A DNA stretch of 64,000 nt from Kordiimonadaceae bacterium UBA4441 (GCA_002390425.1 DGPL01000049.1:18179-82178); one strand, 5' to 3'; positions 27,173-36,054 are shown, counted from the first letter of the stretch. Program-made: numbers and translations. Notes: a model not told the origin generated them from the sequence alone.

Positions 27173-28261
27173 TTATCTCAACTTCAATGTTGCGAGCCCA
27201 ACAAGCGCAAGCAAAACTGCAATGATCCAAAACCGAATAACAATTGTCGGTTCTGCCCATCCTTTTTTCTCATAATGATGATGTATTGGCGCCATTCTGA
27301 AAACACGCTTTCCAGTCAGTTTGAATGACGCAACTTGAACAATGACGGAAACCGTTTCTAAAACAAAAAGCCCCCCGACGATCGCTAATACAATTTCATG
27401 TTTTGTAATGACACTAACGGCACCTAATGCACCACCGAGTGACAGGCTTCCAGTGTCACCCATAAATACCATCGCGGGCGGAGCGTTATACCAAAGAAAG
27501 CCTAATCCTGCGCCAATGGTAGCAGCCAAAAATACTGCAAGTTCACCCGTTCCCTGAATATAGGTCAGATTTAAATAATCTGTATAAACAACATTTCCGA
27601 CGACATACGCAATAATTGCAAAGGTTCCAGAAGCAATAATCACAGGAACAATAGCAAGACCATCAAGGCCATCCGTTAAATTGACGCTATTGGATGCGCC
27701 AACCAAAACGAATATTGCAAATGGTATCATAAACCACCCAAGATCAACCATCACGTCTTTTAAGAATGGTAATGCAAGTTTACTGCCATATTCTTCACCA
27801 GCCGTATTCATAATAATCAAAACAGCCCCTAAAGATATTGCAATTTCCAATAATAATTTAACCTTACCTGAAACACCTGCTGTGCTTGAACGCGTTATTT
27901 TTGCATAATCGTCAAGAAACCCTATAAAACCAAAACCCGTTGTCACCAACAAACAGGCCCAAATATAAGGGTTTGATAAATCAGCCCATAAAAGCGTCCC
28001 TGCACTTAAGCCTAGCAATATCAAAAAACCACCCATCGTTGGCGTGCCTTGCTTAGTCAAAATGTGACTTTCAGGGCCATCATCACGAATGGGTTGGCCT
28101 TTTTTTTGTTTGGCTTTCAACATAAATATAACGCGCGGCCCAAGCAGAAAACTTATAAGAAAGGCAGTAAATAACGATATCCCGGTTCTGAATGTTAAAT
28201 AATTAAACACATTCAGAGTACCGTAATCATCACTCATAGATGTTAGTAATTCATAGAGCAT
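27173..28261 (-). CDS. mraY: Phospho-N-acetylmuramoyl-pentapeptide transferase MraY
   Basis: 362 aa, about ten transmembrane segments. Transfers phospho-MurNAc-pentapeptide to undecaprenyl phosphate, giving lipid I. Signatures in order: TPTMGGFLIL, GFLDDYAKI (catalytic Asp pair), NSVNLTDGLDGLAIVP, FMGDTGSLSLGGALG and the loop MAPIHHHYEKKGWAE. Located 15 bases after murF and nine before ftsW. The absence of murD at this junction is notable. Confidence 0.97.
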   Translation of the reverse strand: MLYELLTSMSDDYGTLNVFNYLTFRTGISLFTAFLISFLLGPRVIFMLKAKQKKGQPIRDDGPESHILTKQGTPTMGGFLILLGLSAGTLLWADLSNPYIWACLLVTTGFGFIGFLDDYAKITRSSTAGVSGKVKLLLEIAISLGAVLIIMNTAGEEYGSKLALPFLKDVMVDLGWFMIPFAIFVLVGASNSVNLTDGLDGLAIVPVIIASGTFAIIAYVVGNVVYTDYLNLTYIQGTGELAVFLAATIGAGLGFLWYNAPPAMVFMGDTGSLSLGGALGAVSVITKHEIVLAIVGGLFVLETVSVIVQVASFKLTGKRVFRMAPIHHHYEKKGWAEPTIVIRFWIIAVLLALVGLATLKLR

Positions 28262-28276
28262 CTATTTTACCTTTTC

Positions 28277-29719
28277 TTATCCGTTCATTGCCTGTTTATC
28301 TTGGTTGATATCCAAGCATTTTAATTTTTTGACAACATCAAACATTCCACTTGAATTTGACCCTTTAACCATAATGATATCGTGATCATGCAAATCACTT
28401 AATAAAGCACGCTCTAGGGCCGCCTTATCATTAAAATAACTCACATAGATTTCTGGATATTGATTATTAACCTGATCAGCCAATTTCTTCATGTGACTGC
28501 CGACAAGAAATATACGATCAACTTCTGCTTCATATAATGTAGATGCTAAACCAATATGCATTTCATCAGCCTGTTCACCAAGCTCTGCCATATCACCAAG
28601 AACAGCGATTTTACGCCCTTCCTCGGAACTTTCGCATTCACCAAGTGTTTTAATGGCTGCCTTCATACTTGCTGGATTGGCGTTATAGCTTTCATCTATA
28701 AGTAATAATGAAGCATCCGTTGCAATATCATAATAAATACGGTCCCGACGACCACGTCCCGCGAGTGGTGTCAATTCAGCAAGTCCAAGCCCACTTAAAC
28801 CAAGGTCGGCACCAACCGCATCAACTGCAGCCAATACGGCCATTGAATTCATTACCCAATGATATCCAAGCATGCCAACTTTATAACTCATCGTTCTGCC
28901 AGAAATGTCCGCAATAACGCAGCTGCAAGTATCATGAAAATAATGACGCAATACTTTTACATCTGCTTCCTTATGGCTACCAAATGAAATAATCTCACCC
29001 ACATTTGCCTCAATGGCTCTTGTTTTCAATCTTTCATAATGTGGGTTGTCACGATTAATGATCGCGGTGCCTTTACCATTCAATGTCGTGAATATCTCGG
29101 CTTTCGCGTCGGCAATTTCCTCTACATTTTCAAAAAATTCACTATGCGCAAGTTCTACCGTTGTTATAATGGATACGTCCGGACGGACAAGCTTGACGAG
29201 TTCACGGATTTCACCGCTATGGTTCATTCCGAGTTCAAAAATACCATATTCCACGTCATAAGGCATACGGGCCAATGACAACGGAACACCAACATCATTG
29301 TTGTAACTTAATACGCTCGCATGAGTTTTTTTATAACGTGACAATGCAGCCTTTAAAGCTTCTTTTGTACCAGTTTTACCTACGCTACCTGTTACAGCGA
29401 TAATCGGAACATCTACACGCGCACGTCCCGCTTTACCAAGGGCAACAAGCGCCTCCATTACATCTGAAACAATGACAAGTTTATCAGGGTCTACACCTTC
29501 AATTTTTTTGCTGACGATGGCGCCAGCAGCACCAGAATCAAGTGCGACCTTTACATAAGCATGACCATCAAAATTATCCCCCGTTAACCCAAAAAAGAGA
29601 TCCCCTTTTTCTATAGAACGACTATCAATGGAAACCCCGTATGAATTCCAACGCGCATTAATGCTCACGTTGAAAACGGCTTCCAATTCTTGTGATGTCC
29701 ATAGTGGCAATAAACTCAT
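28277..29719 (-). CDS. murF: UDP-MurNAc-tripeptide--D-alanyl-D-alanine ligase MurF
   Basis: 480 aa Mur ligase that adds the D-Ala-D-Ala dipeptide. N-terminal domain contains SRSIEKGDLFFGLTGDNFDGHAY. The ATP loop is VTGSVGKTGTKEAL (about 110-123), with the central motif LGMNHSGEI. The C-terminal domain carries DESYNANPASMKAAI and LGDMAELGE. Sits 14 bases after murE and 15 before mraY. Note the Ser in the P-loop (GSVGKT) where many relatives have GSxGKT as well, so this is normal. Confidence 0.96.
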   Translation of the reverse strand: MSLLPLWTSQELEAVFNVSINARWNSYGVSIDSRSIEKGDLFFGLTGDNFDGHAYVKVALDSGAAGAIVSKKIEGVDPDKLVIVSDVMEALVALGKAGRARVDVPIIAVTGSVGKTGTKEALKAALSRYKKTHASVLSYNNDVGVPLSLARMPYDVEYGIFELGMNHSGEIRELVKLVRPDVSIITTVELAHSEFFENVEEIADAKAEIFTTLNGKGTAIINRDNPHYERLKTRAIEANVGEIISFGSHKEADVKVLRHYFHDTCSCVIADISGRTMSYKVGMLGYHWVMNSMAVLAAVDAVGADLGLSGLGLAELTPLAGRGRRDRIYYDIATDASLLLIDESYNANPASMKAAIKTLGECESSEEGRKIAVLGDMAELGEQADEMHIGLASTLYEAEVDRIFLVGSHMKKLADQVNNQYPEIYVSYFNDKAALERALLSDLHDHDIIMVKGSNSSGMFDVVKKLKCLDINQDKQAMNG

Positions 29720-29733
29720 GCCTGACTGCCTTT

Positions 29734-31206
29734 CTAATTTGCTCTTCTGGTTTCTAAATTATTCTGCTGTTCAGCGGCTACAATCGCCGATCTTACGACG
29801 GTGACGTCATCGAATTCATATACGGTATCGCCAATGGTTTGCCCTTGTTCATGACCTTTACCAGCGACCAATAAAATGTCGCCTTCTTCCATTTCAAGTA
29901 CAGCCCGACGAATGGCGCCAGCACGCTCGCCTGCGTCAATACCTTTAGGGCAGCCCTTCATAATCTCTCGTCTAATTTCAATTGGAAATTCTGAACGAGG
30001 GTTGTCGTCTGTTACATAAGCTTTATCGGCAAATTTTTCTGCGATCTCACCCATCACTTTTCTCTTGGCTCGATCACGATCGCCACCGCAGCCAAAGACA
30101 ACAGATAAATTCCCTCTCACATGGGGTTTCAATGATTTTAACACCGTTTCAAGTGCATCTGGTGTATGGGCATAATCCACATAAATGCGTCCGCCATTCG
30201 GATGACGACCAGCTTGTTCCATTCGGCCTCGCACAGGCCTTAAATAAGCTAGCGCCTTAAATGCTTCTTTAACATTGCCACCGCATCCTATAACAAGCCC
30301 TAAAGCCATCAGAGCGTTGGATGCTTGAAAATTGCCCACGAGCGGCAGCAAAATATCATGTATTTCTGACTTATAACTCACTGTTATTTCTTGACCTGAT
30401 GGTGATGATCTTTGATCAAGCAATCTAATATCACCATCATGTCGCCCAACCGTGATAATACGATGGCCACGTTCTTCACAAATTTGCTGCACATCTTTTA
30501 CCAGTGGGCAATCTACATTAAGAACAGCGGTTCTTTGAGAAGGAAGCAGCTCCGAAAATAAACGTTTTTTTGCCTTAAAATATTCTTCAACCGTTTCATG
30601 ATAGTCAAGATGGTCATGTGTTAAGTTGGTAAATGCCGCCGCAGAAATATCCACACCTTCAAGTCTATATTGATCTAATCCATGACTTGATGCTTCAAAA
30701 ACCACATGACTAACATCAAGATCACTTAATTCTTTTAACGCTTGATGAATGACAACAGGATCTGGTGTCGTAAGTCCAGTTTTTTGATCATATCCATCCG
30801 CATGGATCCCCAATGTTCCAACGGAGGCCGCCTTAATGCCCATATGGCTCCAAATTTGCTGCGTGAAGAATGCAACCGATGTTTTACCATTCGTACCTGT
30901 AACAGCAGCAATATTTGACGGTTGGTCTTGGAAAAAACGAGAAACATATTGTGGGAAGACTTGTGCCGGATTTTCGTGGGTTAACCAAATAACATCTGGA
31001 TTTTGGGTTCTTGCGTCTTCAATGCAAAGTATTGCAATCGCTCCCGCTGCGATGGCATTATCGATGAAATCCGCACCATTAAATTTTAATCCAGGCAGCG
31101 CAACGAACATAAACCCTTTTTCAACCTTACGGCTATCAGCAGTAATGCCTTTAATATCGACATCAAAGAGTTCATCATTATTATTTAAAATTTCTTTTAA
31201 ATTCAT
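29734..31206 (-). CDS. murE: UDP-MurNAc-L-Ala-D-Glu--meso-diaminopimelate ligase MurE
   Basis: 490 aa Mur ligase. ATP loop VTGTNGKTSVAFF near residues 109-121; TTPDPVVIHQAL and FTNLTHDHLDYH are substrate-binding segments. The DNPRSE motif near residue 407 predicts meso-diaminopimelate rather than lysine as substrate, as expected for a Gram-negative wall. The start overlaps the ftsI stop by four bases, so the two are translationally coupled. Confidence 0.97.
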   Translation of the reverse strand: MNLKEILNNNDELFDVDIKGITADSRKVEKGFMFVALPGLKFNGADFIDNAIAAGAIAILCIEDARTQNPDVIWLTHENPAQVFPQYVSRFFQDQPSNIAAVTGTNGKTSVAFFTQQIWSHMGIKAASVGTLGIHADGYDQKTGLTTPDPVVIHQALKELSDLDVSHVVFEASSHGLDQYRLEGVDISAAAFTNLTHDHLDYHETVEEYFKAKKRLFSELLPSQRTAVLNVDCPLVKDVQQICEERGHRIITVGRHDGDIRLLDQRSSPSGQEITVSYKSEIHDILLPLVGNFQASNALMALGLVIGCGGNVKEAFKALAYLRPVRGRMEQAGRHPNGGRIYVDYAHTPDALETVLKSLKPHVRGNLSVVFGCGGDRDRAKRKVMGEIAEKFADKAYVTDDNPRSEFPIEIRREIMKGCPKGIDAGERAGAIRRAVLEMEEGDILLVAGKGHEQGQTIGDTVYEFDDVTVVRSAIVAAEQQNNLETRRAN

Positions 31207-32912
31207 TCTTCCGTTCCGGACACTAGCATCATTTCTTCAAATTCAATGTCGTTCGTTTGTGCTGGCTTAATCCCCATTAATGGGCCTACTTTTCTGATAA
31301 TATTGCCAACCATGGGTGCGGCGGTCCAACCGCCAGACGCCATGTTAAATGTCTCTTTAATGCCGTGAGGTTCATCAAGCATTGCAAAAATTACATACTG
31401 CGGATCATTAATTGGAAAGGCCGCAACAAAAGAAGAAATAATCTCTTTTTTATAACCTCTAAAGCCATCGCCTTTTTCAGCTGCTTTATTGGCTGTTCCC
31501 GTTTTACCGCCAATCAAATATCCGTCTACTTTTGCGCTTTTTCCGGTACCAAACTCCACCACCAAATGCATAAGGTTTCTCATAACTTCACTAGTTTCTG
31601 GTGAAATGACCTGGAACTCATCCTGCTCATAAGACACTGTTTGAAATTGTTTTGCATCTTTTCTGATTAAGGTGGCAGGATTAAGGCGTCCGCCATTAAT
31701 CATGGCCGCAACACCACTGGCTAAATGAAGTGGCGTAACCGCTATACCGTGCCCATAAGACGTGCTAACAAGCTCTGTAGGGCCCCATTGGTAAGGTAGT
31801 ATGGGGTTCCCTTTTTCATGAATTTCAATATCAGTTTTTCTAAATAAACCTAATTTCTCGAAGAATTCTTTTTGCCCATCCACACCAATTTCTTGTGCCA
31901 TTTTGAGTGTACCAATGTTAGATGAATAAACATAAATTTCAGGTACGCTTAACCATCTATTTTTAGCATGGTCATCATGGATGGTAAAACCTGATACGCG
32001 CACAGGTTTTGACGCATCATAACCACCCCCTAAGTCAACAACATTACTTTCTAGTCCAGATGCAATAGTAAAGGTTTTAAAACCGGAACCTAATTCATAA
32101 ACCCCTTGCAGGATTTGATTAAACCGACTTGGGTCAGTCGGGTCATTATTTTCATTTGGATCAAAATCAGGCAATGACGACAGGGCCAAAACTTCACCCG
32201 TTTTTGCATCTAAGATTAATCCCGCTCCGCCTTTGGCAGAGAATTTTTCCATATAATTATTTAGTTCCTGATTTAAAATATGTTGAAGTCTAATATCAAT
32301 CGAAAGCTCTAATGGCTCTTCGGAACATAGCGGATCAGAAAGACGTTCATTAAAATACAATTCTACACCCGCAGAAGGCTGATTATCAACACCAACAGAA
32401 CCTAAAACGTGTGATACAAGACTTCCATGAGGGTAAATTCTTTTTTCTGCATCCGAAAATACTAAACCAGGCTCACCAAGCTTATTGATTTCAAACATTT
32501 GCTTCGGCGTTAGTTTTCTTTTTATCCAGGCATGGCGGCGTTCGGAAGTTAATGTTGCTAGAATATCATCGCGTTTAAGGCTCGGAAGCACCTCTTTTAT
32601 CCGATATGATAATAATTCTGGATCATTAATTTTATGAGGATTAACACCTAATGATGGCGTCTTTAAATTTGTAGCAAGAACAACACCATTTCTATCAACA
32701 ATATCTGCTCTCGCCATCAACAGGGCATTATTCGCACTAGCTGTTCTGTAGCCAATTTCTTTATTTGCTTGAAAAACACCGACTGAAACCAACTTGAAAC
32801 TTAATGTGACAAAGCCAAGCGCAAATAAAGCCATCACAATAATCATGCGATTTCGAACAACCTCTATTGCTCCCTGGCGTACGCCTTCCACTCGCAAGTC
32901 AATTGGTTTCAC
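31203..32912 (-). CDS. ftsI: Septal peptidoglycan transpeptidase FtsI (PBP3)
   Basis: 569 aa class B penicillin-binding protein. One N-terminal transmembrane helix (IIVMALFALGFVTLSFKLV) is followed by the dimer/pedestal domain and the transpeptidase domain. Catalytic motifs: SxxK in YELGSGFKTFT (near 277), SxN in VYSSNIGTLK and KTG in IGGKTGTANK. Works with FtsW at the septum. Most relatives have STFK at the nucleophile; here SGFK, a conservative change. Preceded by ftsL with a 13-base gap. Confidence 0.96.
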   Translation of the reverse strand: MKPIDLRVEGVRQGAIEVVRNRMIIVMALFALGFVTLSFKLVSVGVFQANKEIGYRTASANNALLMARADIVDRNGVVLATNLKTPSLGVNPHKINDPELLSYRIKEVLPSLKRDDILATLTSERRHAWIKRKLTPKQMFEINKLGEPGLVFSDAEKRIYPHGSLVSHVLGSVGVDNQPSAGVELYFNERLSDPLCSEEPLELSIDIRLQHILNQELNNYMEKFSAKGGAGLILDAKTGEVLALSSLPDFDPNENNDPTDPSRFNQILQGVYELGSGFKTFTIASGLESNVVDLGGGYDASKPVRVSGFTIHDDHAKNRWLSVPEIYVYSSNIGTLKMAQEIGVDGQKEFFEKLGLFRKTDIEIHEKGNPILPYQWGPTELVSTSYGHGIAVTPLHLASGVAAMINGGRLNPATLIRKDAKQFQTVSYEQDEFQVISPETSEVMRNLMHLVVEFGTGKSAKVDGYLIGGKTGTANKAAEKGDGFRGYKKEIISSFVAAFPINDPQYVIFAMLDEPHGIKETFNMASGGWTAAPMVGNIIRKVGPLMGIKPAQTNDIEFEEMMLVSGTEE

Positions 32913-32925
32913 TTTTCTTATCCTT

Positions 32926-33426
32926 TTAATTACCTATTTTGGCTAAAATTCGATCATAGAGACTCAATGTCTCAGGCACATCTCTCTTAACTTCTTCTTT
33001 TTCTTTTGTTGCATCAAAATCTATCGCCACAACTTGCACACCATTTGACGGGTAAATAGGAGCTTTACTTACAGCAGAAGGGTCTGGTTTTGGGCGCGGT
33101 AAAAATGGTTTAAAGTTATCTATAGGCAAGCTCACCAATTGAACATTTTCTCTTTCGCTTAATTCCTTAACATCAGAAACCATTTGTTCATTCGTTGTGG
33201 ATGCAAGAACCAGATGTCTTTTGCTTAAACGTTCTATACGTTCTGGCCGTGACAAGTATGCCATCTCGGCCTTCAGAACTTTTATTGCCTCTCGGTCTTT
33301 AAGTATTTTAGAGCTAATTGTGCGCTTTTCTTCTTCAAGGTCGTATGTTCCCTGCTTTAAATTATAAACAGCAGCTGTAGAAATAATGACTGTCAAAACT
33401 GTAAATAGTGCGAATAATTTTATCAT
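32926..33426 (-). CDS. ftsL: FtsL-like cell division protein
   Basis: 166 aa from ATG 33426, which overlaps the rsmH stop as ATGA; an in-frame upstream start at 33447 is less likely. One transmembrane helix at the very N-terminus (LFALFTVLTVIISTAAVY), then a heptad-like coiled coil (about 25-70) containing the alphaproteobacterial LSRPERIERLSKRHLVL stretch. FtsL is a divisome scaffold that pairs with FtsB. The polar C-terminal extension of about 80 residues is longer than in E. coli but common in this class. Identified mainly by position and topology. Confidence 0.88.
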   Translation of the reverse strand: MIKLFALFTVLTVIISTAAVYNLKQGTYDLEEEKRTISSKILKDREAIKVLKAEMAYLSRPERIERLSKRHLVLASTTNEQMVSDVKELSERENVQLVSLPIDNFKPFLPRPKPDPSAVSKAPIYPSNGVQVVAIDFDATKEKEEVKRDVPETLSLYDRILAKIGN

Positions 33427-34433
33427 GCCGCAAATTCCTTTTGCCAAACTGGCGCATCTGTTCTGATGGCCGCTCTTAATTTTGCTGAACGGGAACGTGT
33501 ATTATTTTTGATTTCTTCTTGAGATGCTTTTTTTCCACCGCGGAACAACATTTCAAATGAAGGTGGGTTTTGCTCCAATTCCCCTGCCGGCATATGACGT
33601 GAACCTCGCGATGCTTCACCACTTCTAATTTTGAAAAATTCTTTTACTATTCGGTCCTCTAATGAATGAAATGTAACAACACATAAACGACCGCCCGGTG
33701 ATAAAATATTTTCAGCTGCAACTAGCGCCCTCTTTAATTCACCAAGCTCATCATTGACAAAAATTCTTAACGCTTGAAATGTTCTAGTTGCGCCATGAAT
33801 TTGCTTTTTACCTTTTTTATACTTAGGTCCACCAACCGCAGCTTCAACCACTTTTGAAAGTTCTAAAGTTCTTGTGAAATTCTTCTCTTCACGAGCTTTA
33901 ACGATTGCTTTTGCTACAAGTCTTGACGCTCTTTCTTCACCATATTGATAAATTATATTGGCCAACTCTTCTTCTTCAGTATTGTTAACAACATCTGCTG
34001 CCGTCATGCCATGGTCACTCATGCGCATATCAAGAGGTCCATCTTGCATGAATGAAAAACCACGCTCCGCCTGGTCAAGCTGCATTGAAGAAACGCCAAT
34101 ATCCAATACTATGCCGTCCACATAATTTTGACCTTGTGCTTCAAGTAAAGATTTCATTTCCGAAAAACACCCTTGAAGAAGATCAAACTTTCCAGGGTAC
34201 ATGCTTTTTAATTTATTTGCAGTCGCAACAACATTTGAATCTCTGTCTATTGCCCAAAGCATTGAAACATTTTTTTCTAAGATCGCTCGACTATACCCCC
34301 CTGCACCAAATGTGCCGTCAACATATGTCTTATCTTTTTCAAGTGAAAGCGCCTCTAACACTTCATTAAGCATTACAGATATATGATCAGAACTTTGATA
34401 ATCGCGCAGAGCATCATGCTTATCGGCGACCAT
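33423..34433 (-). CDS. rsmH: 16S rRNA (cytosine-1402-N4)-methyltransferase RsmH
   Basis: 336 aa from ATG 34433 (GGAGGAG three bases before it). The frame extends to 34595 inside mraZ, but the extra residues are not family-like. SAM-dependent enzyme methylating C1402 of 16S rRNA. Motifs: HISVMLNEVLEAL, YVDGTFGAGGYSRAIL (SAM loop), LDIGVSSMQLDQAERGFSF, DGPLDMRM, and TFQALRIFVNDEL. Overlaps mraZ by 14 bases and ftsL by four. Confidence 0.97.
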   Translation of the reverse strand: MVADKHDALRDYQSSDHISVMLNEVLEALSLEKDKTYVDGTFGAGGYSRAILEKNVSMLWAIDRDSNVVATANKLKSMYPGKFDLLQGCFSEMKSLLEAQGQNYVDGIVLDIGVSSMQLDQAERGFSFMQDGPLDMRMSDHGMTAADVVNNTEEEELANIIYQYGEERASRLVAKAIVKAREEKNFTRTLELSKVVEAAVGGPKYKKGKKQIHGATRTFQALRIFVNDELGELKRALVAAENILSPGGRLCVVTFHSLEDRIVKEFFKIRSGEASRGSRHMPAGELEQNPPSFEMLFRGGKKASQEEIKNNTRSRSAKLRAAIRTDAPVWQKEFAA

Positions 34434-34902
34434 GATCTCCTCCATCATCCTTATCCACACGAAAACGTAACATAGATCTTTTTTCTTTGACCTTATGACG
34501 CGCTTTATCCAATTCTTGCTTGAACGCTTCCGGTTCCCAAATTTGAAAAGTTTTTCCTTTGCCGGCAAAAGTGGCATATTCTGTAATGCCCGCAAACTCC
34601 ATTAATTCTTGTGGCAATATAATTCTGCCATTTCCATCGAACGTTAATTCAACCAACCCTGACATAAGGGCAAGACTAAATTCTTCATGTTCATCTGAAT
34701 AAGGAGCAAATCCATCTAAGCTATCATTTACTTTTTCTATGTGAAGAAGGTCACAACACTCAATCGCATCGTGATTAACGGCCTGATAAGCGACAATCGA
34801 TTTCTGAAACCCACTAGGAAGAGCTGCGCGGAATTGTGCAGGCACAGAAACGCGCCCTTTCCGGTCCACCTTATTGGTGTATTTAGACATAAATAATGGC
34901 AT
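34420..34902 (-). CDS. mraZ: Transcriptional regulator MraZ
   Basis: 160 aa, first gene of the dcw operon. Two AbrB-like SpoVT domains: the first starts NKVDRKGRVSVPAQFRAAL, the second has LTFDGNGRIILPQELMEFA. MraZ oligomers bind TGGG-type direct repeats upstream of their own gene and regulate the operon. The MPLFMSKYTNKVD start agrees with the family. Phased ATGGGAT repeats lie upstream but in the orientation opposite to the gene; see the separate entry. Confidence 0.96.
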   Translation of the reverse strand: MPLFMSKYTNKVDRKGRVSVPAQFRAALPSGFQKSIVAYQAVNHDAIECCDLLHIEKVNDSLDGFAPYSDEHEEFSLALMSGLVELTFDGNGRIILPQELMEFAGITEYATFAGKGKTFQIWEPEAFKQELDKARHKVKEKRSMLRFRVDKDDGGDHGRR

Positions 34903-35263
34903 TTAGTCGTCCAGCAAATCTTAATTTGTTTTTAATTTGATTGCAGTGGAAATTTCGCCCCATTGCTACCCTTAAATGGAATATCATGGGATATTATGCC
35001 CGTCAATGGGATTTAATATAGATTAAATGGGATTAACAAATTATTAATTGCGGAAATTAAATATAAAAGTACTTATTTTTCAAATACTTAAATAAATATA
35101 CGCCCTCGCATATAAACGTAAATGCAAACACAACAAAAATGCCATAAATGGGTTTTTATGGGATAAAGGATAAAAAAGCACTTAAATGTGCATAAAATAG
35201 GACTAAGACTCGGGTTTTCATAGAGAATCGGGGAAAGTGGGAAAATATTTGATGTGACTTAAA
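34903..35263. other. 361 bp gene-free region upstream of mraZ
   Basis: No open frame with support. It is very AT-rich and holds the repeats described separately, a CtrA-like TTAACAAATTATTAA at 35033-35047, and two GANTC sites at 35207 and 35225. This is the only place where the promoter of the dcw operon can lie. Confidence 0.6.
34976..35242 (+). promoter_or_regulatory. Helically phased ATGGGAT repeats, possible MraZ operator
   Basis: ATGGGAT occurs exactly at 34986, 35006, 35027 and 35158, with variants ATGGAAT at 34976 and ATGGGTT at 35148. Spacings of 10, 20, 21 and 10 bases keep them on one helix face. TCGGGG and GTGGGA follow at 35228 and 35237. E. coli MraZ binds TGGGN repeats spaced about one turn apart. 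On the mraZ strand itself only AAGGGT and ATGGGG (34958-34973, also one turn apart) are seen. Confidence 0.55.
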
Positions 35264-35512
35264 TTATAATCGGTCGCCGAGCGATCCAACGATCGTTTTC
35301 ACGCGGTCAGGTGGGTATTTAAATTCTAAGCCGATAAAGCCATTCTCAGCCCAAGATACTTTAGAAGGTATTTTAGGGTTACCTTTAATTTCAATGTCAA
35401 AATCTGCCCCTCTTTCGAGAGGAATGTTTAATTTAATTTTAGCACCATAAAGTGAAAGGTCATAAGTAACAGCATCAAATAAGTAGCTGCCTACATCAAT
35501 ACTTGATTTCAA
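35264..35512 (-). CDS. PilZ domain protein (apparent frameshift at N-terminus)
   Basis: 82 aa from a TTG at 35512, containing the PilZ DxSxxG motif as DLSLYG and a typical WAENGFIGLEF strand near the end. The c-di-GMP-binding RxxxR motif lies upstream in the same frame (RKSKR), outside the TTG start. In-frame codons continue to a stop at 35585 without ATG, GTG or TTG; only an ATT at 35566 is available. A well-placed ATG at 35592 with GGGG upstream is one base out of frame: one extra T in the TTT at 35571-35573 would join it to the domain. Either a real decay or an assembly error. Paralogous to the two PilZ genes that follow. Confidence 0.7.
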   Translation of the reverse strand: MKSSIDVGSYLFDAVTYDLSLYGAKIKLNIPLERGADFDIEIKGNPKIPSKVSWAENGFIGLEFKYPPDRVKTIVGSLGDRL

Positions 35513-35661
35513 AAGAACATTTTGTCTTTTGCTTTTACGCTGCTTAAATTCAGAATTATCGTTAATAACTAAATTCCCATCTTCTTAACCATTTTTAACC
35601 CCTTACTTTTTTATAAGACAATCTTTTTAAAAGTCATAGCAAAAAAGTAAGCGCTACTATC

Positions 35662-35979
35662 TTATGATAAATTTGTTGTGATGCCGCTTAGATGCTCTTT
35701 TATTTTTTGCGGTCTATCATTGAAATTTAATCCAACGTATCCAGCTGAAACCCATACGACCTTCGCTATGTGTTGAAGGTTATCTTCGAAATTAATACTT
35801 ACATTTTCATTTTCAAATATTGGGGCATCAACTTTCAAACGCACACCACCTAATGAAACATCATATGCAGTAAAAGAAAATAATTTACCGTTCACATCAA
35901 CTGAAGCATTAAGCTTAACAGCACGTCTTTTATGCTTACGAACGGCCTTAGACGCTTTTTTCATATCATCAAAAGTCAT
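35662..35979 (-). CDS. PilZ domain protein, putative c-di-GMP receptor
   Basis: 105 aa single-domain PilZ protein. RxxxR is present as RKHKR (about residues 14-18) and DxSxxG as DVSLGG, so the full c-di-GMP-binding signature is there. The beta-barrel ends with WVSAGYVGLNF. No membrane or output domain, so it probably acts by binding a partner. A CtrA-like box lies 46 bp upstream of the ATG (36025-36040), suggesting cell-cycle timing. It is downstream of the DPP IV gene on the same strand. Confidence 0.85.
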   Translation of the reverse strand: MTFDDMKKASKAVRKHKRRAVKLNASVDVNGKLFSFTAYDVSLGGVRLKVDAPIFENENVSINFEDNLQHIAKVVWVSAGYVGLNFNDRPQKIKEHLSGITTNLS

Positions 35980-36024
35980 ACTAATCCTTTTCAGGTTTTA
36001 CCCTTTAAGGATATATTCAATCCG

Positions 36025-36040
36025 TTAACAAAAATTTAAC
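36025..36040 (-). promoter_or_regulatory. CtrA-like box upstream of PilZ gene
   Basis: TTAACAAAAATTTAAC matches TTAA-N7-TTAAC and ends exactly 46 bp from the PilZ ATG at 35979, the same distance as the box in front of ftsZ. The spacer is AT-rich, so chance cannot be excluded. Confidence 0.55.
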
Positions 36041-36054
36041 GTTTTTTTTCAGCA

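Noticed and set aside
34434..34595. rsmH frame extended into mraZ
   Set aside because: The added residues are mraZ coding sequence in another frame; the ribosome binding site and family start are at 34433.
34921..34935. TTAATTTGTTTTTAA fitting TTAA-N7-TTAA
   Set aside because: Pure AT stretch without the flanking C, only 19 bases from the mraZ start; likely chance.
35585..35600. TTAACC-N4-TTAACC resembling a CtrA site
   Set aside because: The TTAA words are spaced by six rather than seven bases and overlap the probable ATG and ribosome binding site of the PilZ gene.
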